Shown here in pieces: positions 58,726 to 64,000 of a DNA stretch of 64,000 nt. Numbering within the stretch: position 1 is the stretch's first letter; every line of letters starts with the position of its first letter. The DNA comes from Collinsella sp. (GTDB lineage: Bacteria; Actinomycetota; Coriobacteriia; Coriobacteriales; Coriobacteriaceae). The stretch is taken from the NCBI GenBank assembly GCA_019414445.1, contig DXMA01000010.1:36959-100958 (forward strand), read 5' to 3'. A model generated the notes under the pieces. That model made no database searches. It was not told the origin of the DNA and saw only the letters and a list, made by a program, of their open reading frames with translations. Made by a program: the position numbers and the translations under genes.

Positions 58726-59325
58726 GTGTTTGGTATTGGAGAGGGTGAGCTCGCGATCATCGTGGTCTTCGGCTTTTTGCTGTTTGGTCCGGATAAGCTC
58801 CCACAGATGGGCCGCACGATCGGCCGTGCCATCCGTCAGTTCCGCGAGACGCAGGAAAAGATGACGGCCGTTGTTCAGTCCGAGATTATCGATCCGGTGA
58901 GTGAGGCCGCTTCGGCACCGGTCAAGCCCAAGAAGACTGCCGTCGATGACGATTCCGATGCGGACGAGGATGCCGCCGAGACGGCAGCGCCCGCAAAGAA
59001 GGAGACCTTTGCCGAGCGTCGCGCTCGTCTTGCTGCCGAGAAAGCCGCGAGCGAGGCTGCCGCCGAGGGCGAGGGTGCTGCTGAGGAGTCCGAGGCCGAG
59101 GGTGCCGAGCCTGCCGCTGCCGTCGAGCCTGTCGTCGAGCCCGAGCCTGCTGCAGAGCCGGAGCCCGAGCCCGAGCCGGCAGAGCCCACGACGGCTGACC
59201 TCTACGCCCGTCGTCCCCGCAAGCGCAAGGCCGTCGTCGACCAGCTCGCTCGCGAGCTCGAGGCCGAGGACGAGGCCGTTGCCGAGGCTGCCACCGCCGA
59301 CGCCTCGAAGGGAGGCGATGAGTAA
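58726..59325 (+). CDS. tatA: TatA/TatB-family twin-arginine translocase component
   Basis: A GTG start at 58726 follows GGAGG by five bases, giving FGIGEGELAIIVVFGFLLFG: the short N-terminal span, then a conserved FGPDKLPQMGRTIGRAIRQF amphipathic helix. This is the TatA/TatB plan; with TatC downstream it forms the Tat exporter of folded, cofactor-bearing proteins. The rest (about 60-199) is a long acidic Ala/Glu/Pro-rich tail, longer than in most TatA proteins. Its stop overlaps the TatC ATG by one base (TAATG). TatA versus TatB cannot be decided; a single such gene may serve both roles. Confidence 0.88.
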   Translation: MFGIGEGELAIIVVFGFLLFGPDKLPQMGRTIGRAIRQFRETQEKMTAVVQSEIIDPVSEAASAPVKPKKTAVDDDSDADEDAAETAAPAKKETFAERRARLAAEKAASEAAAEGEGAAEESEAEGAEPAAAVEPVVEPEPAAEPEPEPEPAEPTTADLYARRPRKRKAVVDQLARELEAEDEAVAEAATADASKGGDE

Positions 59326-60116
59326 TGCCTATCGGACCTGCGCGCATGCCGCTCTTCGATCACCTGGGAGAGCTCCGTCGCCGCCTGACTATCGTGGTCG
59401 TGTCGGTGTTTGCCGCCGCCATCGTGCTGTATTTCGCCACGCCCGTGGTGCTCGACATCCTGGAAGACCCCATCCGCTCCTTTGTGCCGGACGGTAAGTT
59501 CTACATCACCACCACGCTCGGCGGCTTTGGCCTGCGCTTCTCGCTGGCCATCAAGATGGCCGTGGTCATGTGCACGCCCATGATCATCTGGCAGATTCTG
59601 GCATTTTTCCTGCCGGCACTGCGTCCCAACGAGCGCAAGTGGGTTGTGCCTACGGTGCTCGCCTCGACGGTGCTGTTCTTCCTGGGCGCAATCTTTTGCT
59701 ACTTCATCATTATCCCGGCAGGCTTTGAGTGGCTCATCGGCGAGACCTCTGCCGTCGCAACCGCGCTGCCCGACCTGGAGAACTACGTCAACATGGAGCT
59801 GCTCTTTATGATCGGCTTTGGTGTGGCGTTTGAGCTGCCGCTCATCATCTTCTACCTGTCCGTCTTCCACATCGTGTCCTACGCGGCCTTCCGCGGCGCC
59901 TGGCGCTACGTGTACGTGGGCCTGCTTGTGGGCTCGGCTGTGATTACGCCCGACGGCTCGCCCGTTACGCTGGGGCTCATGTATGGTGCCCTGCTCTCGC
60001 TCTACGAGATTTCGCTCGCCATTGCCCGCGTGGTCATTACCGCGCGCGAGGGCAAGGAGGGCTTGTTTGTGAGCCGTCTGGACCTGTTCTCGGACGATGA
60101 GGACGACGAGGAGTAA
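59325..60116 (+). CDS. tatC: Twin-arginine translocase subunit TatC
   Basis: TatC (263 residues) recognises twin-arginine signal peptides in the membrane. The N-terminal signature DHLGELRRRLTIV and a later FELPLIIFYLS are diagnostic; six spans are visible. It is coupled to tatA by a one-base overlap. HypA follows after seven bases on the same strand, so hydrogenase maturation genes and exporter are probably cotranscribed; some Ni-Fe hydrogenases use the Tat route. Confidence 0.95.
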   Translation: MPIGPARMPLFDHLGELRRRLTIVVVSVFAAAIVLYFATPVVLDILEDPIRSFVPDGKFYITTTLGGFGLRFSLAIKMAVVMCTPMIIWQILAFFLPALRPNERKWVVPTVLASTVLFFLGAIFCYFIIIPAGFEWLIGETSAVATALPDLENYVNMELLFMIGFGVAFELPLIIFYLSVFHIVSYAAFRGAWRYVYVGLLVGSAVITPDGSPVTLGLMYGALLSLYEISLAIARVVITAREGKEGLFVSRLDLFSDDEDDEE

Positions 60117-60122
60117 ATCGGT

Positions 60123-60479
60123 ATGCACGAGGTTGGCATTGTCAACGGCATACTCGATACAGTGATTCGCGCGGCGCGTGGGGCGGGGGCCTCGCGCGCC
60201 GTTTTGGTAACGCTGCGTATCGGGGATATGACCGAAGTTGTGCGCGAGGCGCTCGACTTTGCGTGGGAGACATTTCGCGATGAGGACCCGCTCACGCGAG
60301 GCTGCGAGCTTGCCGTGGAGGAAGTCCATCCACAAAGCGAGTGTCTGGACTGCGGGGAGGTCTTTGAGCACGATCGCTTCCATTGCCGCTGTCCCCAATG
60401 TGGCGGCGCCAACGTGCGCCTGCTGCACGGCCGCGAGCTCGACATCGCAAGTATCGAAATCGAAACCCCCGACGATTAG
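60123..60479 (+). CDS. hypA: Hydrogenase nickel-incorporation protein HypA
   Basis: This 118-residue HypA starts with Met-His-Glu, the nickel ligand triad, and has zinc cysteines at 74, 77, 88/90 and 93 (CLDCGEVFEHDRFHCRCPQC). It passes nickel with HypB to hydrogenase large subunits or to urease. The short spacing after tatC and before hypB suggests a single transcript. No hydrogenase structural or hypC-F genes lie in this window. Confidence 0.92.
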   Translation: MHEVGIVNGILDTVIRAARGAGASRAVLVTLRIGDMTEVVREALDFAWETFRDEDPLTRGCELAVEEVHPQSECLDCGEVFEHDRFHCRCPQCGGANVRLLHGRELDIASIEIETPDD

Positions 60480-60534
60480 CCCGCTAGCCATCTGGTGATG
60501 GGGTATAAAGGGGCCAAAGTAAGGAGCGCTAAGT

Positions 60535-61218
60535 ATGGCTGAGAAAACGATTGATATCGCGTCGCCGATTCTGTCGCGCAACGAGCGCCTGGCAGATCAG
60601 CTGCGACAGCGATTTAAAGAGACAAACACCTATGTGATCAATGTGCTGTCGAGCCCCGGTTCGGGCAAGACCACCACGATCCTGGGCACCAACGAGCGCC
60701 TGCGCGACAAGGCTGGCCTGCGTTGTGCCGTCATCGAGGGCGATATTGCCTCGGATGTCGACGCCATCACCATGAAGGAAGCCGGCATGCCCGCCATCCA
60801 GATCAACACGGGTGGCCTGTGCCACCTCGAGGGCAACATGATCATGGAGGCCGTTGACGCGTTCGACCAGGCGGTGGGTCTTCAAAATATCGACGTCATC
60901 TTTATCGAAAACGTGGGCAACCTGGTCTGCCCGGTCGACTTTGACCTGGGCGAGAACCTGTCCATCATGATCCTCTCGGTGCCCGAGGGCGACGACAAGC
61001 CCATCAAGTACCCGGGCATCTTCCAGCACGCCGGCGCGCAGCTGCTCAATAAGGTCGACGTGGCCCCGGCTTTCGATTTTGACATGGATAGGTATACTAG
61101 GACACTCGATGACCTCAATCCGCAGGCGCCGCGGTTTGCCGTGAGCGCGCGCAAGGGCGAGGGCATGGATGCCTGGTGCGATTGGCTCATCGGGCAGATC
61201 GAGCAAGCAAGGGCGTAA
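60535..61218 (+). CDS. hypB: Hydrogenase maturation GTPase HypB
   Basis: This 227-residue GTPase supports nickel delivery with HypA. The P-loop is SSPGSGKTT (39-47), followed by EGDIASDVDA, the conserved NTGGLCHLEGNM metal-linked segment, FIENVGNLVCP and NKVD. The N-terminal CxxCxC or His-rich nickel stores of some HypB proteins are missing; only the core GTPase remains. AAGGAGCGC precedes the ATG. It starts 55 bases after hypA. Confidence 0.94.
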   Translation: MAEKTIDIASPILSRNERLADQLRQRFKETNTYVINVLSSPGSGKTTTILGTNERLRDKAGLRCAVIEGDIASDVDAITMKEAGMPAIQINTGGLCHLEGNMIMEAVDAFDQAVGLQNIDVIFIENVGNLVCPVDFDLGENLSIMILSVPEGDDKPIKYPGIFQHAGAQLLNKVDVAPAFDFDMDRYTRTLDDLNPQAPRFAVSARKGEGMDAWCDWLIGQIEQARA

Positions 61219-61272
61219 ATCGGCCGCCATACGGGCGGGCGTAGCCGCAGAGACACGAGATAGGAGCCTCTT

Positions 61273-63867
61273 TTGAAGCTCATCATCGCAGAGAAAAACG
61301 ACGCCGCGCGTCAGATTGCCGAGCGTCTGTCCACGGGCAAACCCAAAAAGGACAAGGTGTACAACACCGCAATCTACCGTTTTGAGTGGAAGGGCGAGGA
61401 GTGCGTGACCATCGGCCTGGCCGGTCACATCCTTGCGCCCGATTTTTGCGACAGCGTGCTGTTCGATAAAAAGCTGGGCTGGTATTCGGTTACCGAGGAC
61501 GGCGAGATGCTACCGGCCGACATGCCCGATGGCCTGGCACGCCCGCCCTACGACACCAAACGCAAGCCGTTTCTTGCCGACGGCATCTCCATCAAGGGCT
61601 GGAAGCTCGAGAGTCTGCCGTATCTCACCTGGGCACCCGTCATTAAGCTGCCGGCCGAGAAGGAACTCATCCGCTCGCTTAAGAACCTCGCCAAAAAGTC
61701 CGACAGCGTCATCATCGCCACGGACTTCGATCGCGAGGGCGAGCTGATCGGTTCGGACGCTCTCAACAAGGTGCGCGAGGTGGCGCCCGACTTGCCGGTC
61801 GCCCGCGCCCAGTATTCTTCGTTTACCAAGGCCGAGATCACGCAGGCCTTCGATAACCTTGTCTCGCTCGACCAGAACCTGGCCGACGCCGGCGAGAGCC
61901 GTCAGCACATCGACCTCATTTGGGGTGCGGTGCTCACGCGCTACCTGACGCTCGCCAAGTTTGGCGGCTTTGGCAACGTGCGTTCCGCCGGCCGCGTGCA
62001 GACGCCGACGCTTGCCCTGGTGGTCGAGCGCGAACGCGAGCGCATGGCGTTTGTGCCCGAGGACTATTGGCAGATTCGCGGCATGGGCGCCGCGCAAGGC
62101 GCTGCCGAGGATGATCGCTTTAAGATCGCGCACAAGACGGCGCGCTTTACCGACAAGGATGCTGCTGAGACGGCGTACGGTCACGTTGACGGTGCCAAGA
62201 CGGCAACCGTCGCCGCGGTGACCAAGCGCTCACGCAAGCAGCAGCCACCCACGCCGTTTGCGACCACCTCGCTGCAGGCTGCCGCCGCAGCCGAGGGCAT
62301 CTCGCCTGCGCGTACCATGCGCATCGCCGAGTCCCTCTACATGGCGGGCCTCATCAGCTACCCGCGTGTCGACAACACCGTGTACCCCGCGACGCTCGAT
62401 CTGGGCGCCGTGGTGAGCGACCTGGCAAAGATCAACCCGGCGCTGGCGCCCGTGTGCAAAAAGGTGCTCGCCGGCCCCATGAAGCCCACGCGCGGCAAAG
62501 TCGAGACCACCGACCACCCGCCTATCTACCCCACGGGCGAGGGCGATCCGTCCACGCTCGATGGCGGCCAGCGCAAGCTCTACGACCTCATCGCCCGCCG
62601 CTTCCTGGCGACGCTTATGGGTCCCGCGATCATCGAGAACACCAAGCTCGAGCTCGACGTGAACGGTGAGCCGTTCGTGGCTTCGGGCGATGTGCTCGTG
62701 ACCCCGGGTTTCCGCGAGGCATACCCGTACGGACTCAAGCGCGACGAGCAGATGCCGCCGCTTGAGCAGGGCGATACGGTCGACGTGTTCGACATTAAGC
62801 TCGAGGCCAAGCAGACCGAGCCGCCCGCGCGCTACAGCCAGGGCAAGCTTGTGCAGGAGATGGAAAAGCGCGGCCTGGGTACCAAGTCCACGCGCGCGAG
62901 CATCATCGAGCGCCTGTATGCCGTGCGCTATCTCAAAAATGATCCCGTTGAGCCGAGCCAGCTGGGCATCGCCATCATCGATGCGCTGACGCAATTTGCC
63001 CCGCGCATCACGAGCCCCGATATGACCAGCGAGCTTGATGGCGATATGACCCGTGTGGAGCGCGGCGAGGACACCGAAGAGCATGTCGTGACGCACTCGC
63101 GCGCGCTGCTGGCTGGCGTGCTCGACGAACTGCTCAAGCACACGCAGGAGCTGGGCGACGCCATCAGCGACGCCGTCACGGCCGATGCGCGCGTGGGCGC
63201 TTGCCCCAAGTGCGGCAAGGACTTGGTTATGAAGACGAGCGCCAAGACCCGTGGCAGCTTCATTGGCTGCATGGGCTGGCCCGACTGCGATGTGACCTAT
63301 CCGGTGCCGAGCGGCGTCAAGGTGAGCCCGCTCGAGGGCGAGGCCGCCGTGTGCCCCGAGTGCGGTGCGCCGCGCATTAAGTGTCAGCCGTTCCGCCAGA
63401 AGGCCTTCGAGATTTGCGTGAACCCCACATGCCCCACCAACTACGAGCCCGACCTTAAGGTGGGCGAGTGCAAGGTGTGCGCCGAGGCCGGACGCCATGG
63501 CGACCTGATCGCGCACAAGAGCGAGAAGAGCGGCAAGCGTTTTATCCGCTGCACCAACTATGACGATTGCGGCGTGAGCTATCCTCTACCGGCGCGCGGT
63601 AAGCTCGAGGCGACGGGTGAGACCTGCCCCGAGTGCGGCGCCCCCATCGTGGTGGTCAACACGGCGCGCGGCCCGTGGCGTATCTGCGTCAACATGGACT
63701 GTCCGACCAAGGAGAAGAAGCCGGCCCGCGGCCGCAAGACCACAACCAAGGCGAGCACGGCAAAGAAGACCACGGCGACAAAGAAGACCACGGCTAAGAA
63801 AGCAACTGCCGCCAAGAAGACGACCGCGAAGAAGTCGACTACCAAAAAGACCGCTGCCGACAAGTAG
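61273..63867 (+). CDS. topA: Type IA DNA topoisomerase with zinc ribbons and Lys-rich tail
   Basis: This 864-residue type IA topoisomerase relaxes negative supercoils through a 5' phosphotyrosine; catalytic Tyr363 lies in GLISYPRVDN. The Toprim domain has IIAEKNDAARQIAERL and ATDFDREGELIG. The core resembles archaeal or Top3-like enzymes more than E. coli TopA. Four zinc-ribbon modules follow (first CPKCGKDLVMK, last CPECGAPIVVV), then a tail of about 45 residues built from Lys-Thr-Ala-Lys units, similar to histone H1-like tails. A TTG start at 61273 has AGGAG 6-10 bases upstream. It ends 30 bases before a strong terminator. Confidence 0.93.
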   Translation: MKLIIAEKNDAARQIAERLSTGKPKKDKVYNTAIYRFEWKGEECVTIGLAGHILAPDFCDSVLFDKKLGWYSVTEDGEMLPADMPDGLARPPYDTKRKPFLADGISIKGWKLESLPYLTWAPVIKLPAEKELIRSLKNLAKKSDSVIIATDFDREGELIGSDALNKVREVAPDLPVARAQYSSFTKAEITQAFDNLVSLDQNLADAGESRQHIDLIWGAVLTRYLTLAKFGGFGNVRSAGRVQTPTLALVVERERERMAFVPEDYWQIRGMGAAQGAAEDDRFKIAHKTARFTDKDAAETAYGHVDGAKTATVAAVTKRSRKQQPPTPFATTSLQAAAAAEGISPARTMRIAESLYMAGLISYPRVDNTVYPATLDLGAVVSDLAKINPALAPVCKKVLAGPMKPTRGKVETTDHPPIYPTGEGDPSTLDGGQRKLYDLIARRFLATLMGPAIIENTKLELDVNGEPFVASGDVLVTPGFREAYPYGLKRDEQMPPLEQGDTVDVFDIKLEAKQTEPPARYSQGKLVQEMEKRGLGTKSTRASIIERLYAVRYLKNDPVEPSQLGIAIIDALTQFAPRITSPDMTSELDGDMTRVERGEDTEEHVVTHSRALLAGVLDELLKHTQELGDAISDAVTADARVGACPKCGKDLVMKTSAKTRGSFIGCMGWPDCDVTYPVPSGVKVSPLEGEAAVCPECGAPRIKCQPFRQKAFEICVNPTCPTNYEPDLKVGECKVCAEAGRHGDLIAHKSEKSGKRFIRCTNYDDCGVSYPLPARGKLEATGETCPECGAPIVVVNTARGPWRICVNMDCPTKEKKPARGRKTTTKASTAKKTTATKKTTAKKATAAKKTTAKKSTTKKTAADK

Positions 63868-63895
63868 CCGCACGGTCGAAACATCACCTAAAACA

Positions 63896-63934
63896 AAAAC
63901 GAGCGAGGACCTCAAAATCCTCGCTCGTTTTTTG
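63896..63934 (+). terminator. Terminator after topA
   Basis: AACGAGCGAGGA (63898-63909) pairs exactly with TCCTCGCTCGTT (63918-63929), then TTTTT. Beyond it only a GGGACGTTCC phrase and no gene are seen to the window end. Confidence 0.9.
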
Positions 63935-64000
63935 TCCGGCAGTTAGGGACGTTCCTTTTAATATGAGCAGGACATTGTCAAGAGGCAAAATCGGGCCTGG

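Noticed and set aside
1..64000. tRNA or rRNA genes
   Set aside because: No cloverleaf-like GTTCRANYC arms with matching acceptor stems or rRNA stretches were found in the intergenic regions read.

Overview
The window reads as a chromosomal segment of a high-GC actinomycete of the Coriobacteriia, most likely a Collinsella-type gut organism. This is inference from the overall gene set (CD1115-type VirD4, cellobiose PTS with GH1, TatA/TatC beside HypA/HypB, archaeal-style type IA topoisomerase with zinc ribbons and a lysine-rich tail) and from codon style. No rRNA, tRNA or CRISPR array was found.

Layout. Bases 1-3117 hold a membrane-segment-less VirD4/TraG-type ATPase, a ClpP-family peptidase and an unknown protein. 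Bases 3194-17473 form a defence island. It contains an HNH endonuclease gene broken by an amber codon, then a tightly packed five-gene minus-strand operon: HTH-fused DPPY methyltransferase, cytosine-C5 methyltransferase, McrB-like AAA+ GTPase, LlaJI/McrC-like nuclease and a Shedu/DUF4263 nuclease. An IS21 istB remnant follows, then a WYL-regulator plus SF1-helicase/HEPN pair. Bases 17604-24324 are mixed accessory DNA: unknown membrane proteins, a degenerate methyltransferase fused to a type I specificity-like domain, and a ClpX-like ATPase without a zinc domain. Bases 24627-31863 carry a sortase-anchored coiled-coil protein with a CAP domain, three consecutive calcineurin-like phosphoesterases and a DUF1778/GNAT toxin-antitoxin pair.

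From about 32 kb the window is mostly core genome: gluQ, a DUF2207 membrane protein, purH, a BceRS-like two-component system, uspA, uppP, pcrA, manA, a beta-glucoside utilisation cluster (GntR regulator, GH1 phospho-glucosidase, PTS IIC/IIB/IIA, then a ROK kinase), ppaC, nhaA, a PLP aminotransferase, a STAS protein, tatA-tatC, hypA-hypB and topA.

How the genes work together. The five-gene operon looks like a LlaJI-type restriction-modification system (two methylases protect the host, a GTP-driven McrBC-like complex cuts) with a Shedu nuclease translationally coupled at its end. The McrB-like gene changes base composition sharply at its Walker A codon, as if its target-recognition half had been exchanged. 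The WYL/helicase-HEPN pair is a second, independent candidate defence unit. Repeats are also notable: two 230-bp elements with 32-bp terminal inverted repeats lie 20 kb apart, and several large perfect or near-perfect inverted repeats sit between core genes.
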